Source: Streblospio benedicti (lineage: Eukaryota; Annelida; Polychaeta; Spionida; Spionidae). From it: 64,000 nucleotides of DNA. Below are positions 11,857 to 25,700 of the stretch, piece after piece (within the stretch, counting starts at the first letter, position 1; each line of letters starts with the position of its first letter). The notes under the pieces were generated by a model. The model was given only the letters and a program-made list of their open reading frames with translations, ran no database searches and was not told the DNA's origin. A program made the position numbers and the translations under genes. The DNA lies in contig CM032659.1 of the NCBI GenBank assembly GCA_019095985.1, positions 23,642,385 through 23,706,384 of the forward strand, given 5' to 3'.

Positions 11857-12187
11857 GATACTATATTTAATGAATTCATCGTAACAATAGCTGAAGATTG
11901 GATATTTATTTACTTCTAATATTTCAATGGCTGCCAGTCCATCTTTTTCAAAGAAACGAGGTCATTTACTTGGAAGAAAACAACCTCGAAGGAGTGTTGG
12001 TCAGTGCTGGGTCCCGCTAGCTGCCCCCTCCTCCCTCAATAAGGGTACTCCTTCGAGGTTGTTTACTTCCAAGTAAATGACCTCGTTTCTTTGAAAAAGA
12101 TGGACTGACAGCCATTTAAATATTAGAAGTATATAAATATCCAATATTCAGCTATTGTTAAGATGAATTCATTAGATATATAGTAAG
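11857..12187. mobile_element. Hairpin-forming MITE-like palindrome
   Basis: Two arms of about 138 bp (11857-11995 and 12046-12187) are reverse complements at roughly 90 percent identity, with a loop of about 50 bp. Arm cores include GAAACGAGGTCATTTACTT and CAATAGCTGA. There is no coding content. It looks like a foldback MITE; a transcribed long hairpin is the other reading. Confidence 0.75.
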
Positions 12188-15037
12188 AACATAGTCATAT
12201 TGATCAAACCATCTCTTTAGATAAGCTTTCCTCTATTATAACGTTTCACTGTACATGCACCGTTAAAGTAGACCTACGTCTCAATTGTCCATCTTAATTA
12301 TGCAACAATGAGACTAATGACTATTAAGTAATCAATAATCACGTCAATGACAAGTCACCTGTGGAGAGAGAGACGATGTCGCAACTCAACCACAACTTTG
12401 AATTCTACGATGCGACACCCGGAAGTAGGATGCTGGCATGACACAATCGTCTGCGGCATCTTTAATCGATTAAGTGAAATCCTACAGACACCGCCTAAAA
12501 GATTAAATCAGCCGAGAGCTATGCTTTTAATGAGATCATTGTTTTTTTTTAAAATTATTGTGTGATCGTAAATTCGTTGAATACCTTTGGTGTAACTTAG
12601 ATGTCGTAATAGTGGACGGATTGTGATGTTTATTGCGTATTAGCTCGATTTGATTAAACTGTGAAAAAAAAATCTCATAGATTGTTCACAATCCAGGCAT
12701 TCCACATGCCAACCCCGTTTACCAATCAAAAGGAGAACCTACTAATGATTCTGCCAAGCAGGGTCAAGGAAATGATACAGTAATTATTAAATAACCTTAT
12801 GGTGTTTCAATGACTCTGATCTTGACCACCAAGAAGCAATTAGTGTAATGGCTCTGTTGATTATTTCTTGGCAAGAGGATGTGTGTCAGTCTAGGATAGG
12901 ACCCAGCAAACAAAGCACTGGTCAGTGACCGGTCATCTCAACACAAACAACCTCAACAACAACCACAACAACACACGGATGTAGGGCATTATTAACAATA
13001 GAACCTCTTTATTTGAACACCTGCTTAAGGCCAACAATGGTCGATTGTAATGGGGAGGGGGGATGCTTTTTTTCTACATGTGTTTAGGTGCTACGATTTG
13101 ATAGATACGTACACGATTTGAGAAATGCGTATATCCGATAATAGGAGTCCATACTCAAACGTGAACTGTATAGACCACCATATTATCAGAAATTAGACAT
13201 AGATTGGTATATAGTATTCAAATTGTGAATGTATGTACCAGTAGTTGAGTAATACCTACATTGGCAAAGTGAATGGACTAAATGGACCACTCACATAACC
13301 GCAAAATAAACAATACCATCCTCATGGCTGATGCCGCCACTGACCAACTGACCCAGCAACTGACCAGGCGCTGACCTCGGTGGGGAGCCAGTGACCACCA
13401 TGTCCCCGAACGCCTCGGGCAGCGATGAGGTAGTTTTGTCTTACAATTAACAACCATGTCCACTATGCCGGAGGTCAATATCTGTATAAGCAAAGTTCTG
13501 ATACTGTGATTTTTGACTGCAGATAGCGGCATTCAATATTTTTGTTTTAATGCAAAGACGTTTTTAAAATCTAACCCCTCTCTCAAGGTTTGACGTCATT
13601 AATGTGTCGAAGATGGTACATACATGATTCAGAAATAATATCCCCATTCCCCAATACAACTTTCCCAGAGTAATATAAGGATATAAATATAAGGAGGTAT
13701 ATCATTGTCATTCATAACCACGGGTGTGGTTTCAATATAAGGTCATATGTAGTACACACAGCAGAATTTTATCACTATAACCATTTAGTTCTTTTAGTAT
13801 ATGTTATAAATGTACCAAGATGTGGATAACCAGCATAATTTATAACAGTGAGTTTTCGTGTTAGCCCAACACCAATCATGAACTGAAGTTTGAGCCCGCT
13901 CAATTCGAGCTACATTTAAAATCGAGATATCCGAAGTTATTAGCGTGATTTATAATGGAAAGTGTCATGGATGAAGATTACTACATGTCGATGTATGTAA
14001 TGCAATTTCCCATAAATTCTATCAATCAGACTTCGAGATAAGTGAGCCAAGTCTCATCTCGTAGACACATGTCTTTACTGTAGTGACTGTTCCTTTACAA
14101 TTATCTTGATGTTCCTTTACAATTATCTTGATGATTAAAGTTGCATACAACTATAGCCCTGTTACATAGACAGATACACGCAGTAATCATTTCAATGAAA
14201 TTTGACGCTTATATCTTCATATAAAACGCAATATTTATCTGCGCAAGGCCTACATTACTGAACCAGTGTCCTGTTACTTTGCTGAGTGGAAATGGGACTA
14301 TATCCATTATAAATATTGCCATGGCCCGTTCGAACTGCTATCACCCCTATTTCTGACTTGTTCACACATTGCTTATTATGTTCGTCAAGGACAAGGAGAT
14401 ACATGTCCCATGGAAAATGTCCTTTAAAAATAATTGAAAATGTCTAAACCACTTTTCAATCTTTCCCCTCATAAAGATTAATAACTTAGCCCATGGACTT
14501 GACATAAAATGTATTTCTGACTATAGACACTTTAATTTACATGTATTGTCATTTTGTTGTCGTATTATAAACGGAGGACAGCTGTTGTATAAGAAACGAG
14601 GTTCTTGCATGTGGTGGATATAAATGTCTTCGCATGTTACATGGTTTTATACCCTTTAAAGAACGGTTTTATGTATTATACCTGTTTCCGTTCAAAATAT
14701 AAATTGTTTATTATCTTTATCTTTCATGAAAATATGTTATTTACAAAAAAAAAGCTTTTAGAAGGAAACACAATAGGTGACGATCTTTTCAAGTGTATTT
14801 TTGTTACCTCTTTCAAATGACATAACTCCTAAAATGCGGCCTATATGAACACATTTTAGTGAGGACATTAAAAATTTAATGATTTTTGGCTAATGATATC
14901 AAAATATTAATCTGTGAAAAATCAATTAACACATGAAATTGGATAATCAACAATTGGAACACCCCTCAAAGATGCCGCACACTTGCAAATAATGCTTTCG
15001 TGGAATCTTGATAAACCGTGTTCTTGTAAAGATGAGC

Positions 15038-15133
15038 CACCTCCATACACACACACGTGCGCGCATGAACGCACACGCACACATGCACACACGTGCGCGC
15101 AACAACGCACATGCACACACGCACTCACGCACG

Positions 15134-15168
<35 letters not shown>

Positions 15169-15192
15169 CAAGTCAAGTCAAGTCAAGTAATC
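15038..15192. repeat. CA microsatellite followed by AAGTC repeats
   Basis: Imperfect (CA)n interspersed with CGCA and TGCG from about 15045 to 15168, then four AAGTC units and a segment ATCATTTATTATAC. A related segment (CAAATCATTTATTGTA) occurs near 53780, so this may be the tail of an interspersed element reading on the minus strand. Open frames across it are artefacts of the dinucleotide repeat. Confidence 0.75.
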
Positions 15193-17561
15193 ATTTATTA
15201 TACTGACATGTGATATACAGAATATACATACAAAGTACGAAATTATTAATGTTATCACACGGCCATTTCTTGCTTATAAGTCAGTTGAAAACAATAATAT
15301 ATATAACAATATAATAGCAAAAAATCTTAAAATTACAAAGAATATATTTAAGTTATATGCAAAAACGTCCCATATTAAAGGTAAAATGTGGATCGTAAAT
15401 CATTTTCATCAAAAAAGATTCACAACAAAATAGCTAATACTTTCCTATATAGTCACTGAAAAACACATCAGATAAACTGTATGCATTTAATTCAATTCAG
15501 ATGCCAAAAGACAAAATTCATCCCTCATGATGAAAAGCAGCATTGGAATAATAGCCTGGGTTCATTATTACCACAATGGGAGCCAAGATTTCATAGGTTG
15601 TTTGTTTGTCCTGACCTGAGACAAAGCCATATCTGTTTGCAATCTGCCAAAAAACTTGCAGCATCAACACGGTTATCAAGGATGATTTGTAATTGGATCT
15701 AGGACTTTAACACACCAAATGTCAAAATGATGTATTGACCCCAAAGTTCACCGCTTCTACTGTGCACTATGTGTTAAAGTGTGTCTGACATTCCGCCCCC
15801 CCCGTACATCCGTAATTTAATATACTTAGATGTGAGGCCTTACATTTGGAGGTGGGAAGCGGAGTGACTATCATCAGGCCGCATACCATTTACTTACATA
15901 GAAGCCACCCCTTCCAAAAAATAGACAAAGAAATAAAAAAAAATAAAGTAACAAAAATAGAATGAAAATAACACATATAACAAAGTGCTCACTCTCATCA
16001 ATGTGCAGGGTCTTAAGTGTCCAAAATAGAAGCAAAGAACATTACCAACAATCGCTGATAGAAGTACCAACACTTCCTGATAGAAGTACCATTAAAAGAA
16101 TCTGCACGGCTGAATTTTATGTCAAATTAACCTAGTACATATATATTCTTTAAATGGTGCTTTCAGAAGCATTTGAATGCATATTTTCTTTTTTCCTAGT
16201 TTACTTTATTTTTATGCTCAATAATGGTCTCAACTGGTTCCAATAGAATCGTTAATCTCTTTTTGGAAGCTTGCGACAGTTTATTTATTTAAGTCTAGGG
16301 ACCACGGACAATTCATTAACTATAAACAAGGTGGTCTTTTTAAAGGAGGTCGTCGATATAGCTAGAGGCTAAAACGTATATGCGCATCATGAACGATGGC
16401 AGCTTCAAATGGTCATTTTCTAGGACCAAGACATCCAGGACAGGACTAGTCAACAACGCGGTCAGCGCGGGCAGTCTCAGAAGCATGGCTCGCCATGTGA
16501 CCAGTTACAAGGTGGAGGTAAAGGCAGAGGCCAGCATCAAGGCTGTCTCCGTCTAGTTCAATAACAATGGAGATGCATGTAGGCTACAGTGTCAAGGATG
16601 TAACATGGTGTAAGGTGTGGTAATTTTTGTGAAAGAGACTGACAGCAAAGAACTGTCATACTATATGTAATTAAAGTCGTGGGCTTATGAATGAAAATGG
16701 TTAGATCTACCATAGTAGTCATGTTTACTACAATTGCTAATAGATGACTATGTTTCTGGTAGTATTGATAGTTAGCAGGGTTGTGGTTTGCTATTTTACA
16801 TCAATGGAATGTGCATCACTGTAAAGATTTTTTGGATTCGACATATTACAAGTATCACCCTAAAGCATATTTAAACTAAAGCTGACCCCCTAATTCCACA
16901 TAGACGATGCTACCTCTCCCTAGATGCTCCAAAAGACGCCAGAAATGAGAAAACAACATTGTCAGCCTTTTTATGGTGCCTGTTGTGCATATTTTGTGGC
17001 CAAAACGTATGGGGTCGTCTGGAATAACGGCCTGTGACCTTTCTGATGGACTGGATGAAAACGCAGCCAATGCCACGTGTAAGCAGAAAGACATTATGAT
17101 GATAAAGTTTGCCCTGCAGACGACCAAGAAAAGCAAAACAATGATCCAAATCAACAATTTAAGAATCCAAAACGGGAGCCCGCACGCCGAAAATCAAAAT
17201 CACTTCCCCAGAGGACTATTTTTGGGCCAGAACCCGGCTATGTGAAATCGGCTATGTGTCACTGATGGTTTTCAAATTTCATACTCTGTCTATTGGAAAG
17301 TATTGGCGTAATGATCCTTATATAATATGCTCCACAGGGATGTCCACGGTGTGTGTGATGCACTACCCAGAGGTGCCAGTGTCCACGCGTGTCCCCCCCC
17401 CCCAACCCCCGCCCAAACCTATCTCGTCCGAACAAATGACACACACATCGTTCTGAAATTCTAAATCCGCCACTATAGAACTGGTGACGTGACCAGTAAC
17501 ACAGGAACATAGCACCATTAATATTCAGTAATACAGCCACCAAATAATGTGCCCAGTAGAA

Positions 17562-17640
17562 CCTATCTATTACGATCACATTTTGGACCAGTGTTAGGTG
17601 GTCTCACTAGAGAAGTGGTATCTCAATTTGGTAGCTTCAT
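17562..17640. repeat. Copy of the GGTGGTCT dispersed repeat
   Basis: Contains GGACCAGTGTTAGGTGGTCT, which recurs almost exactly at 53190-53209. It also matches the shorter motif copies at 24.1 and 25.0 kb. It is a short interspersed or minisatellite-like family with no coding capacity. Confidence 0.6.
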
Positions 17641-17877
17641 GAAGGTTTGGGACCGTGAAAGTTGGTGTTTTTACTTCATTTGCATACATGAAAATAGTGA
17701 TCATGATCATGCCTCCAGCCCCACACGCTCGAATTCACTACACGTATCTCTATATAGAACCTTCATGTGTTGTAGTGACATTCAGCATGACTGGTCCCAG
17801 GGGACGTGAGTTAAAGAATTAGTCCAGTGAAAGTGAAAATCATGCTTGTTTATCCTTTTCCCGTATTAACCGCAGAG

Positions 17878-18000
17878 AGAGGGTCATGACCTCATATGTA
17901 TAGTAACCCGTGGGTCATGGAACCTTATTGGAATAACCCCTGGGTCATGAACCCCTTTTTGAATAACAATTTTAAGTCATGACCTACTATTTGGGTCACC
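17878..18000. repeat. Degenerate minisatellite with GGGTCATGA core
   Basis: About three to four degenerate units of roughly 45-55 bp share GGGTCATG(A/G)A and GAATAAC. No gene is nearby. Confidence 0.5.
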
Positions 18001-21000
18001 ACCCCATATTCAATTCACACTAATTGGTTTAAGCCCCATCTTCTCCAAAAAGAAACTTTCTAAGCCTGCTTAAATGGACCACATACTGATGCAGCTCTGA
18101 TAATAATCTGTAGAAGCTATTGTTATGTGTTAACAATACCAATATTGTGTGATGAAATCGACTTATTAGATGAAAAGCACCAGGTCTGTGACTCTGTGGC
18201 TTTGTGGCCTGAGACCTTGTCACAATCGGTAACATCTTCCCCTCTTATCGCAAACATTGAACTGTACAATTCAGACACACTAGGTTTCAGGACAAAACAA
18301 CAGGGAAAGCACGGATTGAATCGCTATGTTTTTTCTATTCATTTGCTTCTATGTTTGGAAGATTTGTGTGAGAATTTTATGAATGGAATAGTTGTTGAGT
18401 TTGACTTGCTTTTGTGTCTAAGATGTGGTGCCACTATTGTAGATAACATATCTGTGGCGGTTGAAAGAAGGCACGTACCAATTGTTACTTTTTAGCAAAA
18501 TCTGAAATAGAAAAGTATGAAACAATGCACTATAGTTTAAATCTATCCACAAATATTTAAAAAAAAACAATATAGTCTTACTGTACAGTCCAAATGTATT
18601 AGAATGTACTGACATTTCACAAATAGCAAAATATAAAATAACACGATGTCCTGGTATGAAACAAATTATTGATACAAATATGTTTACTAATTTCTCCCCA
18701 GTCCTGTAGATTGGATTCCAAAATAATACAACCAGAGTACAAACTTGTTATCCGTATATCTATTATCCGAAATATTCTATTAAACGGAGAGTTTGAAAAC
18801 GGCCAAATGGGACATCAGCTCGATCTGTCTGCTCCAAACATCAGATGTGAAAACAGAACAGAATAAATGATTAAAACCTACATGTTTACATTTGGAAAGA
18901 CAAGTGCCAAGAAACAAGGTTTTAGACATAATGATGCTTTTATCCGCGGAATGGATGGTTGATAAATACGATCACTTACCACAGTGTTTCCTTCAATTGA
19001 GACCACCTCTGTATATAGACCAACTCTAAGATATTTTCTGCAATCATATCCCTATAAAACAATTGTTAACCTCCATGAAAGGACTCCTTTCTATTGAGAT
19101 CACTTGAAGGGAATCTTACTGGTCGTTTAGGTAGAGAGGTTAACTGCAATACAAAACATACCATGCGTGGACACCTAGACTCTATTTGGATCCCGATGCC
19201 CATGCTTCAGTGTGCATCGACCAAAGATGAATTATCCTTAGCCAGTTAAAATGCACCATCTAACATTAGCTTAACAAGTGAACAAACTAAAAGTTTAAAT
19301 ATATAGATGTTATGACTGCACATAACAATGAAAGCAGAACCTTTGACGGTCAAAATAACACATTGATTGCGGTTTGTGCAAACAATGTTATTCCTCATGC
19401 ATGAAAATTTCTAAGACCCGTGTTAAGACCCGTGACAAATCTTGTTGATCTGGGTACATAATGTCGCACCATAATGAACCTATTAGCAACATCCGATTAA
19501 AGAAGAGAAATACTTCTCCTTGAGAGTTAATGTGGGTGTAAATATTAGAGTTGGTCCCCATGGTCCCGATAAGGTACAGTTTAGAAACCTATATCTCTAA
19601 TATTATACATGTAGGGTGTAGAGTACAGTAGACCATCATAACCTTGAATTGACAACGCAGGATAATGTTTATCGTTATTACATTCATCTAAAAATCAGTT
19701 GTGTTTAATTCACTGTACGTGTTTTTTGAAGTGATGCTATAAAAACGTATTCCTCATGGTAATAATGTATATGCACTTATGTGGATACTCAATGACTGGT
19801 TGGCGGCCATTTTGTTTTGTTTTGTGGTATTTTGGTGGCTTATGATTAGTTGGAGGCATCGACAGACACCAGAAACGGATTCAGCATCTTCTGATTAGCC
19901 TAATCACTACCTCTGTTGACTTGTATCAAAACATGAATATTTATGTGAAAAATCAAGCAAACTCGACCAGTCTATTATCAATTCAACCTCATGATACTGT
20001 ACTTGATACATGTTCTGCTGAAATAAATAATTCTAAACTGCATGTATTTTAAAGCATATTGTAGAACAAAATAATAGTAATACAATGAATTTCCACATCG
20101 GGAACGTTTCAAGAATATTGAACAATCGGATTTACGTATACATTCTAACATTCGCGAATATCGCTCATCGGATATTCACGAATATCCGTAGATCCGAATG
20201 TTTGATTTCCCTTAAATTTTACAGATGTCGTATTTCCATGGTTATGTCACCACTGTAAAATGCTATAGATCTGTATTGCCATTCACGTGCACATTAATTT
20301 TCAAGTTGGCTTCGTGCACTACATGCAGCTTTCATAAAAGTGTGAATAACCATTAAAAGTTGTAAATATTGAATGCATGCATTATATGATTTCACCCTTT
20401 AAATAACATAATGTGTATCAAAGGGATTTTTTTTAAAAGTTTTAACCACGTTTTATTATTGATAGGTCCTGCGCAGAATACGCATGCTACTCTTGAACTT
20501 TCAAATGTTTTCTCTCAAGCTATTCTTTATTTTCATCTGCTTTATGTTAAAATTTAATTAAGTGTATAAATAGTGGCAGCTATGGACACTTGAAACCCCT
20601 TAACTTCTTAAATACGGTATGCATGTGGCATGCATAGGTACTTAAACTATAGCAAGCAACAATAGCATTTAAAATGATAATGTCATCATGCATTTTTACA
20701 TCTTAACCTGTTCTGTGTAGTTTTCCGCTTGCATGTAAGTGCATCAAAAGTTTCGAATATATCCATCTATGCACGCATGGAAAAGCGTTTAAGAGCTTTT
20801 TTGGTAGAGACTAGACATACAAGTCACATCATTTAATGCACCTAAATTTGCATTACTATTTGAGAGAAAAATACGTATCTTCGTTTGTTTCTCATAAGTG
20901 CATACAGTAAAGCCTCATGCTATCGGCATCAGCCGCCATTTAGTAATTGTATTGTTTCTTGTTATAATTAAGCCTTCAACCGAAAGGATCATCTGGTCAA

Positions 21001-22361
21001 TGTGTAATAAACTAGAATATTCACCCACTTCCGATATAAGTCATTTTACTGTAGTTTATGTAAAAAGAATCACTTCAATTTAATTCAACTAACAAATAGA
21101 TACAGTCCTCACGACACGAAACCACGAGAATCGTGCCTAGCTGCAGTGTGGGAGAAACGGAAATCAGATTGAAACCCCTACCAATAAAGATGTGAAATAA
21201 TGACACATATGAACAGGAAGGACACGCACTTGTCTTGACTTTTTGCACGTCAAATCAGAGTTCATTCAAAAGAAATTAGCGTCAATTAAAAATGATTAAA
21301 CCAGGTAAGAATAGCTACTGAGAAATCAATTATAAAGTGTCCTTTTCGCCTGTTTTGTTGTTTGTTTATGGTTGGCATGCTTGAATGGACGATGGCTAAT
21401 TTAGATATGTTTAAAGTAGACATTGGTGAATTAGAAAATCTTATAATTACTGCGGATTTGCATGTTGTGGACTTGTGGTTTAAGACATTAGGTCAAATGA
21501 GTCTTCAGTATTCTGAAAACTAATAAAAGAGTTTGTAAGAGAACGTTTAAAGGTACCAGTTCAAAGTACAATGGAGTTAATTTCATTCTGTAGACTAGGG
21601 CCTATATACATGTAGTTTATACAAAAAGAGAAGAGTAAATTGTGTCTCCCTATCTGTCATAGAGTTTACATTTCAACAAAGCCTCCAGTTAAAGAAAGCA
21701 CTCAATGACCTTGGAAAAGTTGGCCAAGCTTTGTGAAATGTTAAGCTAACATCACAAAGAGGCAAAAATCAAAGTTAAAACCTGCGACCACCAACAAATC
21801 AATTCGCTTCTTATATCAACATGTAAATACATTCTATTTACTATACTTGCATAGCAAAACATACGCTTAAAGGAATACCAAGCATGGTGTAGAAGTTAAT
21901 TATTCTGATGAAATGAAACCATCAGGATAAGTCATTTGAATACATACAAGTAAAAATTAATTTAAGCGCAACATATCAGCTCATCTTCAGTGCTACGATC
22001 TTTTTCTTTTATTAACATAGAAAGAACATTGTTCATGTGTACTTTTAGATATGATATTTTTAAGTGTATTAACGTGATAACACATTAACCTATAATCTTA
22101 CGTGTTTGAATATCATTCTGCCAGTCCATTCTCTTCAAACTTTCTTTTCAAAAACATAATCTGAACATACACTCAAAATCGATACCATCTATCAGATTAC
22201 TAGCCACTAACCACCTTTAAAAATAAGAATATAAAAAACCCACACACATTTCAACGTCGTGGGCATATCTCTCATTCCACATGCGTTTAATAAGCCTGTG
22301 TTTTTGTTATGAAATCATATCAATGGTGACATTGTGATCATAACCGTCATTCCTCAATATT

Positions 22362-22430
22362 GACATTGAAATCTCCAGAAATTATGACACTGTCGGTCAT
22401 TGAAGTCCCCAGAAATGGTGACAGTGCTGG
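22362..22430 (+). promoter_or_regulatory. Tandem 35-bp repeat upstream of astacin gene 1
   Basis: Two adjacent imperfect copies (22362-22395 and 22396-22430) share CATTGAA, CCAGAAAT and TGACA. They sit about 90 bp before the TATA-like element. A regulatory role is inferred from position only. Confidence 0.35.
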
Positions 22431-22515
22431 AGAGGGCCTGGGGGCACCTGCTGACTAATCGCCCTCAGTGGCGGCGACGCGTGTCATTCTTCCGTCCGGC
22501 GGCCAACGTCTAGTC

Positions 22516-22524
22516 CTATTTAAG
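22516..22524 (+). promoter_or_regulatory. TATA-like box of astacin gene 1
   Basis: CTATTTAAG lies 217 bases before the start codon at 22734, in a locally GC-richer patch. Transcription would begin about 25-30 bases downstream, near 22545, giving a 5' UTR of about 190 nt without need of a leader intron. Confidence 0.45.
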
Positions 22525-22720
22525 CAGACGACAACCGATGAGAGAGCAGAACACCACCAAAGCCGAAGAACGCTCACAGATTTTTAGCAGTTAACACTGA
22601 CTGAGAAAGGAAGTAGTGGGTTAATAGTTCATTAGCTCCATAGATATCAAGCATTATTAAAAAAAGAGTTAAGAAGAACTGTGTGCAAATTTAGGGTTTA
22701 GTTTGTTTGTTGAAAAGTGA

Positions 22721-22729
22721 ATGAAATAA
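22721..22729 (+). promoter_or_regulatory. Minimal upstream ORF (Met-Lys-stop)
   Basis: ATGAAATAA lies four bases before the ATG at 22734. Such a two-codon ORF so close to the main start could lower or tune initiation if the transcript begins upstream as proposed. Confidence 0.4.
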
Positions 22730-22733
22730 AACA

Positions 22734-25700
22734 ATGAAGGAGTTTGTGCTGAAAGGATTACTTGTTGCTGTTGTTTGCTTGACAGCCGTCATGCAAGGAA
22801 AGCCTATTGATAAAAAGGTTAGTATTATTTACTTAAATAAATTAAATGAATTCTGATGATTGAAATGATTAGCTTTAGGTGTTACTGTCGGTGTCAGAAT
22901 ACACTGCCAAAATATAATTAGACGGGAAAGATGGCAAGGTTGAAAAGCGTACTTGATTTACGTCTAGCCTGTTCACAAGGATCATTCAAGTTTTTGGTTT
23001 TGTGGAGTTAAATGGATCCTTACAAGTTATAGATGTTACGGTCTATTGTGGAACAGGTTTAGCCTTTGATTGTATCCGGAATTTCCCACGCCTTTTGTTT
23101 TGCTCCATTGATAAACGCCGGATTAAATCCATTGAGCTCTGGATCAGAAACACACAAATCCAGATTATCTGAATGAAGCGTGGATTTTTAGTTTTATTCG
23201 TTTGACTGTCACGATATGGAAAGTTGTAGTATGTTTCTTTCATCCCCCACTTTTAAATATGTTAATTGGTCTCTGTCTCTTACAATACTTACATTACCGC
23301 TAAAATGCAATTATCAGTTCTAAGATACATCATGACAATTAAGCTGTTATATTTGACGGAGCGTTTACAAAATAATGAGACCATGTTAAATAGATTAAAG
23401 CTGTTGTGAGGACATATGCGGGTTCTTAACGAGGTAATTCCCAGATCATTTAGACGTATCATTCACAAAAATATAGGCCTACGTCTAAGTGATGTCCTAA
23501 TTTGCATGTCAAGTGGCAATCAACAAAAAGCAGAGTAAATGGCAAATTTCTTGTTTGAAGATTCAGTTTCTTCAATGGTGTGATATGCATGAACAAATAT
23601 ATGACCCGGGGAAATACAAACAGGTTAACCGGAGGACTTTTTCAGAGTAAGTCTATAGGTATTCGAATTTCAGCTTTCATTGTGATGCGAGATATACTTA
23701 GTATTTTACACTAGTTTTGTTCACAAAACAAGTCTACATTTTACAATGATGAGAATGTATTCCAAATGTTACTTACACTGTTACAGCGTTTATTGCGTTT
23801 CACGTTGTCCGCTTTTCATGCTATTTTCCCAAACAAAGACGTCTGTTTTTTTTTTAATGTATATCTGTATCTATGAACCTTTCGTGTACTCATAGAAAAC
23901 ATTGACATACATATGCCTTTATCTGACGGTGTGTGATCGTGTGTATAAAGTTATCGGGTGCTTATTTCCCACCTATAAACGTGACTTGTAATCTAGTTAT
24001 ACGGCTGGCCACAGTTCACAGAAGTGACTTAGTACTAGACCACCTGTGAATAAAGACATACAGTGTATGTGCATATATTGACCAATTGCGTGATCTGGAC
24101 TGTCAACCTTTACAATAAGACCACTTGTAGAGTCTCCTAAACTGGTCTCAATAGAGAGGTGGTCTCATTACGGAGGTCATATTTTAAGTAGTCTCTTTAT
24201 GGAGATTTAAAACCATCTATAAAAAGGTCTTATTGTAGAAGTGGTCTATATATAGAGAGATGTCTTTAATTGGACTCACTACTATGTTTTGCTGTATGCC
24301 ATTCTACATTTAACAGATCAGAGTGATGATATCATTGACAATTATAGCAGTGCATAGATATGTGTATTGGACTGCTATTGTTAATTTGTTATGCAGCATA
24401 ATTTAGACCATATTTTCGACTCGTGGACCATGCAGACAATTGGTCATCTTGGAGAAATTACAAACACGCGAATTTAGGTCCACAAAGTTATGGCAGCCTT
24501 AAAGGCGGTATTTCTGTATTGGTCCATTCACGTCAATGGATGTTATATGAATGAACTCCCACTCACAAAAGGAAAGACTCAATGGCAGCAGTCTTTATAT
24601 AGCAAGTTAGATAGCCTAGAGTCGTGTGAAAACTTGTGTAGGTGGACCTTGCCGCCGGTCCAGACATTCTCAGCGTGAGTTGCTTTTAAGAGCTCATGGC
24701 ATGTGGTTAACGTTGAATGAGTGACTAAGTGGTCTTAAAGCGCGTGTACAAATCTTATTACGGTATGGATCGATTGATACAGAGGAATACGTGCACATGA
24801 CATGTATTGTTCAACATCTTTGTATATAATGCAGCTTATGAAACATAGCATGGTGGTCTGAGATCCATGACATTCATTACTTAGGCACATCCTTAGATTG
24901 ACCAGTAATGACGTGTAGAATAGAGTCACAGTATAACTTCCATTCAAGACCACCTATATAAAGAGACCATTTCCATAACAGAACACTCATTAGGGTTCCA
25001 AGCATTCATCAAAATGGCACAACGAACTTTCATAAAGAGATCACCTATACTCAGACCATATGAGGCTAGTTGTCTGGGTGGTCTTAATGAAGGGATTCTA
25101 CTGCACATTGAAGCTTTTATCTCTTGTTGGTGAATGTTCTTTGAAACACTATCACACAATTGTCACCTACATGGTATGGCTTAGAAGTATTTCAAATTTG
25201 AGGGTTTTGCCTTCTGGTTTGAAAATAGAGCAACACTATAAATCTCTTCGGTTTAATGCATTTCCGTTCTACCGTAAATTGTAAAACCCATATTAACAGT
25301 CGAGATTTTGTAACCAGCTCCTAGTACTTACATGTACATATATTTACATACTTGTATCTACTTCCAGGAGGAGAACAACTCGCTGGACTGTGCAGGACTA
25401 TCATGTGAAGAATACGAGGAAGTTAAAGCACTTCTTGCTCAAATCAACACCCTTGCGCTGAAGGAGACCAAACCAGCTTCCATGAAAGCTACCCCAACTC
25501 CTCCTGAAGACCCCCCAATCCCTGCCACAATGCAAGATCTCGCCTTGCCAGCCACATACCCCGGATGGTTTGAAGGAGCAGACATTCTGCTTACAGCCGA
25601 AGATGCTAGACGTTTGCTGGAGAGCCTCGAGCAGCAGCAAGGGGATAGTAGTTCAAGGACCAAAAGGAAGGTTCATGACATCGGCGCAAACCGCCAATGG

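Larger units (their letters stand above)
10162..22500. other. 12-kb gene-poor intergenic region
   Basis: No exon chain of a known family was found. Contents: the hairpin at 11857-12187, a CA microsatellite at 15.04-15.17 kb, a degenerate repeat at 17.88-18.00 kb, and copies of the GGTGGTCT dispersed repeat near 17.56 and 19.0 kb. Two GC-rich patches (13310-13435 and 16389-16556) look more coding-like than their surroundings but could not be built into a gene. Confidence 0.6.

Noticed and set aside
14922-15213. Overlapping Cys/Val/His-rich open frames on both strands
   Set aside because: They are translations of the CA microsatellite and its flanks.
18127-18495. 122-codon open frame
   Set aside because: Begins without ATG, shows no family, codon bias or splice context; probably chance in AT-rich DNA.
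20120-20205. Short palindrome with GAATAT cores
   Set aside because: Arms are short and imperfect; too weak to call an element.
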